64,000 nt of DNA from Paenibacillus albus (lineage in GTDB: Bacteria > Bacillota > Bacilli > Paenibacillales > Paenibacillaceae). The stretch's first letter is position 1. Each line of letters starts with the position of its first letter. Below are positions 44,094 to 52,370 of this stretch, piece after piece. The notes under the pieces were generated by a model, which saw nothing but the letters and a program-made list of their open reading frames with translations, searched no databases and was not told the DNA's origin. Both the position numbers and the translations under genes were made by a program. The DNA lies in NCBI RefSeq assembly GCF_003952225.1, contig NZ_CP034437.1, forward strand, positions 5,752,001 through 5,816,000. The letters are read 5' to 3'.

Positions 44094-45122
44094 TCAACCG
44101 ACAACGGAAACTTCTGCGGAAACCTCTGCGAAAGCTTCCTTCAGCAGCTCGAACGATCGAATGCGCTTCTCGATGCTAGGTATTGCTGCCGTCACGATAA
44201 ACTCATCGACGCTATACCTCTGTTGCAGCTCAAGCAGCCGATTACGAACCGTTTCTTGGCTGCCCTTCGTCACTTCGGGCTTGGTGATTTCAATGCGGTA
44301 CTTCTCATTCGATTGCCGTCCGTATTCTTCTGCCTGCTCTACAGTACCGACCGTGAGCGTTTTTCCGCTCTCTAGGTGAATCTTCACCTGCGTGTGATCG
44401 CCGGCAAGCGCGATCGCTTCCTCGTCAGTCTCCGCCACAATCGCTGCTAGTGCAAAGATCGGCAATGGTTCCCTTCCGAAAGAGCGGTCAAATTGCTGTT
44501 GATACGCCTCGAATGCTGCAAGAGCGACTTTCTCATCGCTATTAATAAATTGCGAGAATACATATGGAAGTCCTAAACTTGCGGCAATTTCAGCGCTGCC
44601 GACGCTTGTGCCAAGCACATATAACTCAGCAGGCAGCTCCGGCTTCGGCGAAGCAGTCAATCCATGGAGCGGATGATCTTCTGCGAGCGTGTCGTGAATG
44701 AAGGCGCCAAGCTCCTCGATTTTCTCCGTTAACGATGGCGCATCCTTCACACCTCGCTGCAAAGCTTGCGTAGAGCGCGGAAGCCCGCCCGGAGCTCGGC
44801 CGATACCAAGATCGACACGTCCAGGTGCCAGCGCGGACAAGACATTGAAGTTCTCCGCCACTTTGTAAGGGCTGTAATGCTGGAGCATAACCCCGCCGGA
44901 GCCGACGCGAATGCTCGACGTCTTGGCGAGCAAATGAGAGATCAGCACCTCCGGCGATGAACCGCCGACAAAGCCTGAATCATGATGCTCGGATACCCAG
45001 AATCGGTGATAACCGATTGCTTCGGCACGCTGTGCCAGCGCAATTGTATGCTGAAAGGCGTCAGTTGCAGTCTCGCCCGGATAAACGATCGTTTGGTCTA
45101 AAATGCTTAACTTAATGGCCAT
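44094..45122 (-). CDS. luciferase-like flavin monooxygenase (YtmO-like)
   Basis: 342 residues: LSILDQTIVYPGETATDAFQHTIALAQRAE, FWVSEHHDSGFVGGSSPEVLISHLL, GVMLQHYSPYKVAENFNVLSALAPGRVDLGIGRAPGG. This is the single-domain luciferase-like branch with the N-terminal block typical of YtmO relatives. It probably oxidises a sulfur compound with reduced flavin. It lies between the ABC ATPase gene and the amidohydrolase gene, as in the B. subtilis operon. CAGGGGGA precedes the ATG by 7 bases. Confidence 0.9.
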   Translation of the reverse strand: MAIKLSILDQTIVYPGETATDAFQHTIALAQRAEAIGYHRFWVSEHHDSGFVGGSSPEVLISHLLAKTSSIRVGSGGVMLQHYSPYKVAENFNVLSALAPGRVDLGIGRAPGGLPRSTQALQRGVKDAPSLTEKIEELGAFIHDTLAEDHPLHGLTASPKPELPAELYVLGTSVGSAEIAASLGLPYVFSQFINSDEKVALAAFEAYQQQFDRSFGREPLPIFALAAIVAETDEEAIALAGDHTQVKIHLESGKTLTVGTVEQAEEYGRQSNEKYRIEITKPEVTKGSQETVRNRLLELQQRYSVDEFIVTAAIPSIEKRIRSFELLKEAFAEVSAEVSVVG

Positions 45123-45142
45123 CGTACATTCCCCCTGCTCGC

Positions 45143-45895
45143 TTAAATCGAATAAGCCGGCTCTGGCATAATCCGTTTCAGAAACTGCTTCGTTCTCTCT
45201 TCCTTCGGCATGCGGAATATCTCTTTCGGCGTGCCTTCCTCCACAATGACGCCTTCATCCATGAACACAACATGGCTTGCGACATCTCTAGCGAAGCCCA
45301 TCTCATGTGTAACGACGATCATCGTAATGCCTTCAGCCGCAATTTTGCGGATGACCGCCAGCACTTCACCGACCAGCTCAGGATCGAGCGCGGACGTCGG
45401 CTCATCGAACAGAATTACTTCCGGATTCAGCGCCAGCGCACGGGCGATGCCAACACGCTGCTGCTGGCCGCCGGACAGCTGGCTCGGATACGCATCCAGC
45501 TTGCCCCCGAGACCCACCTTCTCCAGCACCTCGATGCTGCGGCGGCGCGCCTCTTCCTTCGGAAGCTTTTGCACGATGACAAGCCCTTCCATTACATTCT
45601 CGAGCGCTGTCTTATGACGGAACAAGTTATAATGCTGGAAGACCATCGCGCTTCTCTGACGCAGCTCGTAGATATCGCGCTTATGGGCATGCTTGCAGTC
45701 GACATTGAAGTCACCAATCGCGATGTGCCCCTCATTAGGCCGCTCGAGATAATTGATGCATCGCAGCAAGGTCGTTTTGCCCGAGCCGCTTGGACCGAGA
45801 ATGACCACAACCTCGCCTTTATTCACCTGCAGGTCGATGCCCTTCAGCACCTGCTGCTTGCCAAACGACTTGGATATTCCTGTCAGCTTAATCAT
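45143..45895 (-). CDS. tcyN: amino acid ABC transporter ATP-binding protein (cystine type)
   Basis: 250 residues, complete ATPase of the polar amino acid class: Walker [13 protein letters not shown]-loop [17 protein letters not shown], signature [15 protein letters not shown], Walker [15 protein letters not shown], and the switch His in VVTHEMGFA. It overlaps the upstream permease by four bases. The set of one binding protein, two permeases and this ATPase next to sulfur-enzyme genes matches TcyKLMN; glutamine-type substrates are less likely given the neighbours. Confidence 0.92.
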   Translation of the reverse strand: MIKLTGISKSFGKQQVLKGIDLQVNKGEVVVILGPSGSGKTTLLRCINYLERPNEGHIAIGDFNVDCKHAHKRDIYELRQRSAMVFQHYNLFRHKTALENVMEGLVIVQKLPKEEARRRSIEVLEKVGLGGKLDAYPSQLSGGQQQRVGIARALALNPEVILFDEPTSALDPELVGEVLAVIRKIAAEGITMIVVTHEMGFARDVASHVVFMDEGVIVEEGTPKEIFRMPKEERTKQFLKRIMPEPAYSI

Positions 45896-46602
45896 GCGAC
45901 CCCACCTCGGTTGTACAGATTGATGCGTTTCTCAACTATCGCGGCGAACCGCTCGATCAGTACGGTCATCCCCCAGAACAATATCGCTGCAGCCAAGTAA
46001 GCCTCGAAGAACTTCCAATTCGTCGATGCGACGATCTGCGCTTTGGCATTGATATCAACGACGGATACGGTAAAAGCAAGCGTAGATGCATGCAGCATCC
46101 CGATGACAGAGTTAGCGAGATTCGGCACACTCGCAGCCAGAGCTTGCGGGAATACAATCCGCCGCAGCGCTTGCGGCGTCGTCATTCCGACGGAATAGGC
46201 AGCTTCGATCTGTCCGCGATTGACCACGAGCAGTCCGGAACGAACCACTTCCGACATGTAGGCGCCTGCTGTAATCGAGAAGGAGATGAAGGCAAAATCG
46301 ATCATCGGAATTGATGCTGACCGAAAGTCAATCCCAAGCTGTGCACACAGCCCGTCAACAATCATCGGAAGGCCAAAATAAATGATGAGCAGATGCGTTA
46401 GCATCGGTGTACCGCGAATGAATGTCACATAGGAGACCGCAATCGGATAAAGCACAGGCACTTTATAGATGCGAATGAGTGCAACTGCAGTCCCGATGAC
46501 AAAACCGCAAATCACGGATACTGCTGTAATAAGTAACGTAGTAGGAATGGCGGACAGCAGCTGAACGAGCGCCGTCCATATAAAGGCAGGATCCAGCTTC
46601 AT
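45892..46602 (-). CDS. tcyM: amino acid ABC transporter permease (TcyM-like)
   Basis: 236 residues from ATG 46602, set by GGAGG and a four-base overlap with the previous gene. HisM-type permease: membrane helices starting [37 protein letters not shown], and the EAA-like loop [29 protein letters not shown]. It pairs with the related permease just upstream, which shares the same loop and the RGTPxL motif, so the two arose by duplication. Confidence 0.9.
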   Translation of the reverse strand: MKLDPAFIWTALVQLLSAIPTTLLITAVSVICGFVIGTAVALIRIYKVPVLYPIAVSYVTFIRGTPMLTHLLIIYFGLPMIVDGLCAQLGIDFRSASIPMIDFAFISFSITAGAYMSEVVRSGLLVVNRGQIEAAYSVGMTTPQALRRIVFPQALAASVPNLANSVIGMLHASTLAFTVSVVDINAKAQIVASTNWKFFEAYLAAAILFWGMTVLIERFAAIVEKRINLYNRGGVA

Positions 46603-47396
46603 GGCTTCTGCGCCTCCTCTCTCAAACGAATGCTGCGCGGGCTGCGAAGCCGAAGCCGCAGTGACAGCCAAGACTTACGGCGAAACGCGCTATACTCCGT
46701 CGCATCCTCGCGCTTCTCATGCCGCAGCAGCCTACGCTCTGCCACAAGAAGCAGCCGTTCCAGAATCATGCTGATAACTAGATATACCAGCGCAAGCGCG
46801 ATGTAGCTCTCGATAAAATGTCTCGTCACCGAAGCAAGCGTCTGCGACTTCCCCGTCAGCTCCATGACGCCGAGCGTAAATGCGAGCGACGTATCCTTGA
46901 GAAGCCCAATGAGCACATTCGATAGCACCGGCACCGCAATTCCAAGCGCTTGCGGCATGACGATACGGGTAAAGGCTTGATAGCCCGTCATCCCTATCGC
47001 GTATGCAGCTTCAACCTGTCCCCGGTCCACGGAAGTGACCGCTGAACGAATCGTCTCCGAAACATAAGATCCGATGTGCAGCCCATAGGTCAGAATGACG
47101 AAGAAGAGCACCGGCGCTTTACTCAGATCAAGACCGATCAGCTTTAACACTTCAGGCAGTCCGTAATAGAACAGGAAGAGCTGGATCAGGATCGGCGTCC
47201 CTCGGAAGAAGGACGCATACACCTGTGAGATCCGCTGTAAGACTGGCACCTTATATAGCCTTGGCAGTGCAGCGATAAATCCGAATAGTAGTCCTAGCAG
47301 CATCGCCCCAGCTACGATAAAGAGCGTTGTGCCAAGCGTGTGCAGCAGCTTCGGGATAAACTGGAACACATAGCTGATATCAAACGTTGCGCCCAT
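46599..47396 (-). CDS. tcyL: amino acid ABC transporter permease (TcyL-like)
   Basis: 265 residues of the same HisM family: RGTPILIQLFLFYYGLPEVL and the loop VDRGQVEAAYAIGMTGYQAFTRIVMPQAL. Five hydrophobic helices are evident. The C-terminal ~45 residues form an unusual basic extension (KREDATEYSAFRRKSWLSLRLRLRSPR) beyond the last helix. It follows the binding-protein gene by 19 bases and overlaps the next permease by four. Confidence 0.92.
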   Translation of the reverse strand: MGATFDISYVFQFIPKLLHTLGTTLFIVAGAMLLGLLFGFIAALPRLYKVPVLQRISQVYASFFRGTPILIQLFLFYYGLPEVLKLIGLDLSKAPVLFFVILTYGLHIGSYVSETIRSAVTSVDRGQVEAAYAIGMTGYQAFTRIVMPQALGIAVPVLSNVLIGLLKDTSLAFTLGVMELTGKSQTLASVTRHFIESYIALALVYLVISMILERLLLVAERRLLRHEKREDATEYSAFRRKSWLSLRLRLRSPRSIRLREEAQKP

Positions 47397-47415
47397 CCTT
47401 CTCCCGCCCTTTCAA

Positions 47416-48252
47416 TTATTGCGTATAGTCGGCTCCCAGCCACGTTGTGCTAAGCTTGCTCAGCGTGCCGTCAGCCTTGATTTCGTTCAGCGCGCCATCG
47501 ACAGCGTCAGCCAGTTTCTTCTCTTTCGGGTCGTCCTTGCGGAAGACGAACAGTACATCCGCTTCTTCCAGCGCATCTCCTACAGCCTTCAGATCGCTCT
47601 TCGGATCAATGAGGGAGAGTGTGAAGTCTGCGCCTAGCGTCGCTTGCACACGGCCGCTCGTCAGCTGGCTTACCGTATCGTTCGCCGCGCCGCTTGTATA
47701 GACAATATTGATCGCATTGTCGTGATCTTTATTGTAATTCTCCGCTAGCGTCGCTTCCGCGCTAGTAGCGGTAGTTAGCAGCTTCTTACCTTTCAAGTCA
47801 TCCAGCGACTTAATATCATTGTTGTCCTTCGCTACAATCAGCTTTGTTTTCCAATGTGCATATGGCACTGTATTAAAGAGGTACTTCTCCGAGCGTTCCG
47901 GATTCTTCTCCATCTCATGAGCGACAAAATCAATCTTCTTCGTCTCAAGACTGAGCAGCAGGTTCGTGAAATCCAGCGTTTGGAACTCAAATTCATAGCC
48001 TGGCAAACGCTTGTCGATCTCTTTCACCAGCTCGACGTCGAAGCCGGTCAGCTTGCCGTTCTCGTCGATGAAGCATACTTTCGGAAACTGCGTTCCTGTG
48101 CCGACAACGATTTTTTCCACTTTCTCCGTTGCTGCTCCATTGCTGTTTACGCTTGCGGCTGTTTTCGCATCGTTATTTGAGGAGCACCCTGCCGCCACCA
48201 GCGCCAGTGCTACGAGTGCAATTCCAGTCGGCCCTAAAAATGTCTTTTTCAT
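47416..48252 (-). CDS. tcyK: cystine-type solute-binding lipoprotein
   Basis: 278 residues: lipoprotein signal (MKKTFLGPTGIALVALALVAAGC), linker rich in Asn/Ala/Ser, then a family 3 amino-acid-binding domain (VCFIDENGKLTGFDVELVKEIDKRLPGYEFEFQTLDFTNLLLSLETKKIDFVAH; LDDLKGKKLLTTATSAEATLAENYN). It delivers cystine or an S-substituted cysteine to the TcyLM permeases. First gene of the operon; its promoter region 48253-48448 carries a LysR-type dyad. Only one binding protein is present where B. subtilis has TcyJ and TcyK. Confidence 0.9.
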   Translation of the reverse strand: MKKTFLGPTGIALVALALVAAGCSSNNDAKTAASVNSNGAATEKVEKIVVGTGTQFPKVCFIDENGKLTGFDVELVKEIDKRLPGYEFEFQTLDFTNLLLSLETKKIDFVAHEMEKNPERSEKYLFNTVPYAHWKTKLIVAKDNNDIKSLDDLKGKKLLTTATSAEATLAENYNKDHDNAINIVYTSGAANDTVSQLTSGRVQATLGADFTLSLIDPKSDLKAVGDALEEADVLFVFRKDDPKEKKLADAVDGALNEIKADGTLSKLSTTWLGADYTQ

Positions 48253-48325
48253 ATCCTTCTACCTCCACTGTGTTTGAGTTTTACGAACCGCCACAAGTAT
48301 GGTAGATTCGGACAATTATTAAACT

Positions 48326-48354
48326 TTATAATTCCAATTGATTTAATCGGAATT
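48326..48354. promoter_or_regulatory. LysR-type operator before the cystine operon
   Basis: AATTCC (48330-48335) and GGAATT (48349-48354) form an interrupted dyad with a 13-base spacer, in the form LysR regulators bind. The left arm extends to TTATAATTCC, whose complement GGAATTATAA recurs upstream of the LysR and GNAT genes. It sits 75-100 bases before the binding-protein gene. Confidence 0.55.
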
Positions 48355-48448
48355 GTTGTTGCACCTAATTTAGCACCTCATGCTTTGTTCAGTCAATGGA
48401 CTCATCAATAGAGATTTTCTATATACAACTCTGCAAAATTTATCGAAT

Positions 48449-49348
48449 CTATGTCGCCTCTATCTCAATCGGTCCGAACAATGATTTGCCCAGCTCCATG
48501 AATGCATCGACAAAATAGGAGTGCTCGTTGCCCCGCGTAATCAGATTCGTCTGCAGCGTAATGCCGCTAACCTCCGGGATCTCGATTGGGATCAGCTGTC
48601 TGCTCGCAACCTCTTGTCTGACACATAGCTGTGGCAGGAAGCAGATGCCGGCGCGCCCTAGGACAAGCTTCTTCGCCGTCTCGGAATTGTCGACTAAGAA
48701 TTCAATATTCGGCTGCTCGGCGAGATTGTCGAACGCGCGGTGCACCCGCATCCAGTCGAGAGAGCCGCATTCGAAGAAGACTAATGGATGGACGCCAATA
48801 TCTGCGATAGATACTTCCTGCTTTCTCGTGAATGGATGATCTTCATACACATAAAGCCGAATCGGATCTTCATAGAATTTGACTGAGAGCAATGTGGGAT
48901 GGACGATTTTGCGTACGAATGCAAGGTCCAGCTCCTTGTTATGCAGCTTGGTCACAAGCTCATCCGACGTGGCGGTAATGAGCTTAATATGAATATCCGG
49001 ATAGCGCTGCTTAAGCCGCGGCAGCAGCTCCGGGAGCATATAGTTGGAGACGGAGACCGTTGCGCCGACCCGAATTTCGTGAGGAATTGTCTTGCGCTGC
49101 TGGATCTGGAGCTTGCCTTTCTGGAAGGTTTGCATAATCTGCTGCGCATACGGAAGAAACTGCTTCCCTTTCTCCGTCAGCACAATTTGTTTACCTAACC
49201 GATCAAACAGCTTGCAGTCCAGCTCGCGCTCCAAAGACTGTATCCTTGCGGTCACGGAAGGCTGAGATAGATAGAGCACGTCTGCAGCCTTATTGAAGCT
49301 GCCGTAATGGTTGACGTATACGAAAGCTTCCAAGTTCTCTATATTCAT
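48449..49348 (-). CDS. LysR family regulator (YtlI/CmlR-like)
   Basis: 299 residues. N-terminal winged helix-turn-helix (NIENLEAFVYVNHYGSFNKAADVLYLSQPSVTARIQSLERELDCKLFDR) and a LysR substrate-binding domain (EIRVGATVSVSNYMLPELLPRLKQRYPDIHIKLITATSDEL). It lies just upstream of, and in line with, the cystine operon, and next to the divergent GNAT gene. In B. subtilis the LysR protein YtlI activates the equivalent operon. The shared GGAATTATA sites support autoregulation and control of both flanking units. Confidence 0.92.
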   Translation of the reverse strand: MNIENLEAFVYVNHYGSFNKAADVLYLSQPSVTARIQSLERELDCKLFDRLGKQIVLTEKGKQFLPYAQQIMQTFQKGKLQIQQRKTIPHEIRVGATVSVSNYMLPELLPRLKQRYPDIHIKLITATSDELVTKLHNKELDLAFVRKIVHPTLLSVKFYEDPIRLYVYEDHPFTRKQEVSIADIGVHPLVFFECGSLDWMRVHRAFDNLAEQPNIEFLVDNSETAKKLVLGRAGICFLPQLCVRQEVASRQLIPIEIPEVSGITLQTNLITRGNEHSYFVDAFMELGKSLFGPIEIEAT

Positions 49349-49398
49349 CGTTGCACCGCCTTATCACTCTATAGTTGATTATTCTTATTGATTAACTT

Positions 49399-49408
49399 GG
49401 AATTATAA
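49399..49408. promoter_or_regulatory. GGAATTATAA copy upstream of the LysR gene
   Basis: Ten-base match to the motif within the tcy operator, 51 bases before the LysR start; consistent with autoregulation. Confidence 0.4.
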
Positions 49409-49530
49409 TGCAAATTTTATAGCAGACTTCCTCTTTCGTCAACGAAAAGGTAACGTTCTTGGGTTGACCCTAGTCCTATAGCTTCTTTCTATCGACGAAT
49501 TGAAGTTTTTAATATCCTATTTAAACGGTC

Positions 49531-49540
49531 GGAATTATAG
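49531..49540. promoter_or_regulatory. GGAATTATAG copy upstream of the GNAT gene
   Basis: Nine of ten bases shared with the other two copies, 48 bases before the GNAT start codon. The rest of the 239-base gap 49349-49587 is AT-rich and holds the divergent promoters. Confidence 0.4.
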
Positions 49541-49587
49541 GTTAAAGTGAAACCATGATAAAGGGATGATCAAGGAGGCTGCTGATT

Positions 49588-50124
49588 ATGAGTGCAATTG
49601 AATCAATAACGATACGCGATGTGATAAATGAGGATCGGGAGCAGGTACTAAAGGTGCTGTTAGCTGCCTATGGACAATATGAGCAAGTGCTGCCCGCTGA
49701 CAAGTGGGAGCTTTATCGGCAATCCATTATCGCCTCCTTCGATCAAGAAGGGCCGGAAGCCCGAATTGTAGCTGAGGCCGACAACACAATCGTTGGCTCG
49801 GTCCAATTGTTTGTTTCCTCTGCTGCAGCTTATGGTGCTCCCGAGCTTGGCATTACAGGACCGATCATCCGCTATTTGGCCGTCTCGCCGGATCAACGGG
49901 GCCGCGGGGTTGCGACTGCGCTTATTCGTGAGTCCATTAAGCGCTCCCTCCGCCTTGGAGCAGAATGGCTGAATCTGCACACCTCGGATATGATGGCGTC
50001 GGCGGTGAGCCTGTATGAACGGCTCGGCTTTGAGCGTGCTTATGACACCGATGTCCAGAACGGTGAAATTCTCGTGAAGGGTTATCGGATTAATCTGAAG
50101 AGTGATCAGACGCTTCAGATCTAA
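49588..50124 (+). CDS. GNAT family N-acetyltransferase (YtmI-like role)
   Basis: 178 residues with a standard GNAT fold: IRDVINEDREQVLKVLLAAYG at the start, acetyl-CoA-binding YLAVSPDQRGRGVATALIRESIK (R/Q-x-x-G-x-G/A), and VSLYERLGFERAYD at the end. In the B. subtilis pathway an acetyltransferase (YtmI) acetylates S-substituted cysteines before oxidation and deacetylation, and this gene is the obvious candidate, though transcribed divergently. AAGGAGG before ATG. A strong terminator follows. Confidence 0.88.
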   Translation: MSAIESITIRDVINEDREQVLKVLLAAYGQYEQVLPADKWELYRQSIIASFDQEGPEARIVAEADNTIVGSVQLFVSSAAAYGAPELGITGPIIRYLAVSPDQRGRGVATALIRESIKRSLRLGAEWLNLHTSDMMASAVSLYERLGFERAYDTDVQNGEILVKGYRINLKSDQTLQI

Positions 50125-50147
50125 TCGATAGACCGCTGACATAAATA

Positions 50148-50203
50148 AAAGTGGCAAAGGCAGCTGCGGAGTGTATCTCCGCTGCATGCCTTTGCCACTT
50201 TCA
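50148..50203. terminator. bidirectional terminator
   Basis: AAAGTGGCAAAGGCA and its exact complement, with an inner GGAG/CTCC stem, between the convergent GNAT and ecsB genes. Confidence 0.95.
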
Positions 50204-50210
50204 ATTTATT

Positions 50211-51446
50211 CTAATCTTCTTCGGGATCTGCCGACATCTTCTTCTTCACGCTTGCAGGGCGCAGTACCAGTACGTAGAGCAGCGCAATAACCAGTGAAGC
50301 TCCCGCTTGCACGGTATACCCCTTCGGTAGCAGCCAGATTCCTTGCGGCAGCCAAATGATCAGTGCGCACAGAAGCGATGCTCTGCGGTCCACGCGAAGC
50401 ACTGCCGCTTGACGCGTCGCTTCCGGCAGCGGATAGACATGCCGCCACACGGAATGCCGGTGTGCCTGCGCTAATGCTCTTAGCTGAACGCCGGTTAGCC
50501 ATACGAACAGCAGGCATACGCCAGCAGAGCCCCAGCCCGCGAATAATGCAGAATAGGCGGACAGCCAACCTGTAAACAGGCCAAGTGCCGTTAACCGCAG
50601 CAGGATGCCGCCAAGCTCAGTGCGAATAAGCGTCTGTGTATACAGATAGAAGAATGCATTAGATTTGCGATAGGGAATTAGCCGAGCCACCCAACCTGCA
50701 TATTTCCGGGTTTTGACCCCTGCCGATTCGGTCGGTATATCGGCGAAAGCGCTGAAGAACACCGTATATCTTCGGCGCGTGCGCTTCTCTTCCTCGATCA
50801 GTGTCAGCCATGGAATCGGGTAGCGCGGCAGCCGAGTGTAGATGATAGCGAACAATACAAACCAATTCGCGAAGTAAATAAGCAGCGACGCCTTGAGCAG
50901 CGCAGTAATGGCAAGCGCTGTCGCAACCCATCGCAATACGCGGAGCAATCTACGGCTGCCACCGTTGACGATCTGCCGTTCCCGCCACGCCGCTTGAATT
51001 TGCAGCAGCTTGATCACTAAGCTCGCAAGCACCACGAAGACGGCGCTTGTCCGTCCGTCGCCCGCATGATAAAGCGGCAAATACGCGGCGCAGCCAATAA
51101 GCACGACTGCCATGCCTGCCATCCCGTTGTAGCGCATGGATCGCCTAATATAGGCCGGCATCTCCGCTTCGCGCGGGACAAGAAAGACGATATCCGCCTC
51201 CCGAAGCCAGGTTCGGAGCGGACTCCAGCAGATGAGGGGCGTCAGCACGAGGACGCCGACAAGCACGAACGGGAAGTTAGCCGGCAGATTGCGAAGCAAT
51301 ATTCCGTACCCGGATATGCCAGCAAGCAGCGCCATAATAGTCACACCTGGCAGCCCGCTCTGCGCCATATAGCGGAAGTAAGGCATCGATTCCCGCCAGA
51401 ACGCGGCCGACCGGGAACGCCACAGCGCCTCAACCGAGCGTTCCAT
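50211..51446 (-). CDS. ecsB: EcsB-like ABC transporter permease
   Basis: 411 residues with many hydrophobic helices (LPGVTIMALLAGISGYGILL, FPFVLVGVLVLTPLICW, TALAITALLKASLLIYF, AGASLVIALLYVLVLRP) and the EcsB-type start RSRSAAFWRESMPYFRYMAQSG and IRRSMRYNGM. Together with EcsA it forms an exporter; in Bacillus its loss affects sporulation, competence and intramembrane protease RasP activity. ATG 51446, set by GGCGGAGG, overlaps the end of ecsA by 17 bases. No ecsC follows. Confidence 0.88.
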   Translation of the reverse strand: MERSVEALWRSRSAAFWRESMPYFRYMAQSGLPGVTIMALLAGISGYGILLRNLPANFPFVLVGVLVLTPLICWSPLRTWLREADIVFLVPREAEMPAYIRRSMRYNGMAGMAVVLIGCAAYLPLYHAGDGRTSAVFVVLASLVIKLLQIQAAWRERQIVNGGSRRLLRVLRWVATALAITALLKASLLIYFANWFVLFAIIYTRLPRYPIPWLTLIEEEKRTRRRYTVFFSAFADIPTESAGVKTRKYAGWVARLIPYRKSNAFFYLYTQTLIRTELGGILLRLTALGLFTGWLSAYSALFAGWGSAGVCLLFVWLTGVQLRALAQAHRHSVWRHVYPLPEATRQAAVLRVDRRASLLCALIIWLPQGIWLLPKGYTVQAGASLVIALLYVLVLRPASVKKKMSADPEED

Positions 51447-52233
51447 GGTGAGTGCCTCCGCCCCCGACATCGCCGTTACCGTCGTTCTTGCTTGTCACAA
51501 GTCGATAGAACGCCTCTTCCAGCACACCTGAACTGCGATCCTCTCGCATGCCGGCCGCTCTACACACATCCTGCAGCGTGCCTTGCGCCACGATTATGCC
51601 TTGATGAAGCACAATGAACCGGCTGCAATAGGACTCCACCGTCGCCAGGATATGCGAGCTCATGAACACCGCCGAGCCTTCTCTTGTCACCTCAACGAGC
51701 TTATCGAGCAGTGCACGAATCGCGAGCGGATCAAGCCCAAGGAACGGCTCATCAATGACATAGAGCGACGGCCTTGCCAGCAGCGCGTTCATAATCATCA
51801 CCTTTTGCCGCATCCCCTTCGACAGATGTGCCGCGAACGCCCCACGCTTCGGGGTCATATAGAATTCATTCAACAAGCTCTCGCTCCGCTGTCCATACAC
51901 CGATTCCGGCACGTCATATGCCATCCCCGTCAAGCGCAAATGCTCTTCCACCGTGAGCTCATCGAATAATAGCGGCGATTCCGGCACATAGGCGAGCGAG
52001 CTGCGATACGTGTCCGGCTGCTCCGCGAGCGTATGCCCTCCGATTCGAATTTCTCCTTTATGGGGCTGCATGAGGCCGAGTATATGTTTAATTGCGGTAC
52101 TTTTGCCTGCACCGTTAAGGCCGATCAATCCAACCATCTCGCCTGCTCCGACCTCGAAAGACAGATCATGCAGCACCGGCCTGCGCGGGCTGTACCCGCC
52201 TGTTAATCCTTTTACCGATAGAACGGTCTCCAC
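51430..52233 (-). CDS. ecsA: EcsA-like ABC transporter ATP-binding protein
   Basis: 267 residues: Walker A IGLNGAGKSTAIKHILGL, signature LSKGMRQKVMIMNALLARPSL, Walker B LYVIDEPFLGLDPLAIR, switch region MSSHILATVESYC. Partner of the EcsB-like permease encoded next. The Gly/His-rich C-terminus (GNGDVGGGGTHHGTLG) is where the frames overlap and may simply reflect the embedded RBS of ecsB. GTG 52233 is chosen with AGGAGGT 9 bases upstream; the GTG at 52242 would be immediately adjacent to that site. Confidence 0.9.
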   Translation of the reverse strand: METVLSVKGLTGGYSPRRPVLHDLSFEVGAGEMVGLIGLNGAGKSTAIKHILGLMQPHKGEIRIGGHTLAEQPDTYRSSLAYVPESPLLFDELTVEEHLRLTGMAYDVPESVYGQRSESLLNEFYMTPKRGAFAAHLSKGMRQKVMIMNALLARPSLYVIDEPFLGLDPLAIRALLDKLVEVTREGSAVFMSSHILATVESYCSRFIVLHQGIIVAQGTLQDVCRAAGMREDRSSGVLEEAFYRLVTSKNDGNGDVGGGGTHHGTLG

Positions 52234-52302
52234 TTTGAGCACACCTCCTCTTCTCTCACCGATACTACCAAATTTTACGCAAAATGAAAAATGCGCCTGC
52301 GC

Positions 52303-52349
52303 GCATAAAAAAACCTCACGCCTGCCATTGCGGCAGAACGCGAGGTTTC
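52303..52349 (-). terminator. terminator of the broken SLH gene
   Basis: Minus strand AACCTCGCGTTCTGCC - GCAAT - GGCAGGCGTGAGGTT followed by TTTTTT; one internal mismatch region. It separates the SLH gene from ecsA. Confidence 0.9.
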
Positions 52350-52370
52350 GAAGGGAATTAGCAGATTGAA

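Noticed and set aside
45143-48252. Glutamine or general polar amino acid importer
   Set aside because: Possible from the families alone, but the neighbouring LysR, monooxygenase, amidohydrolase and acetyltransferase genes favour a cystine or cysteine-derivative importer.
52233-52242. GTG at 52242 as start of ecsA
   Set aside because: It is directly against the Shine-Dalgarno sequence; the GTG nine bases downstream has normal spacing.
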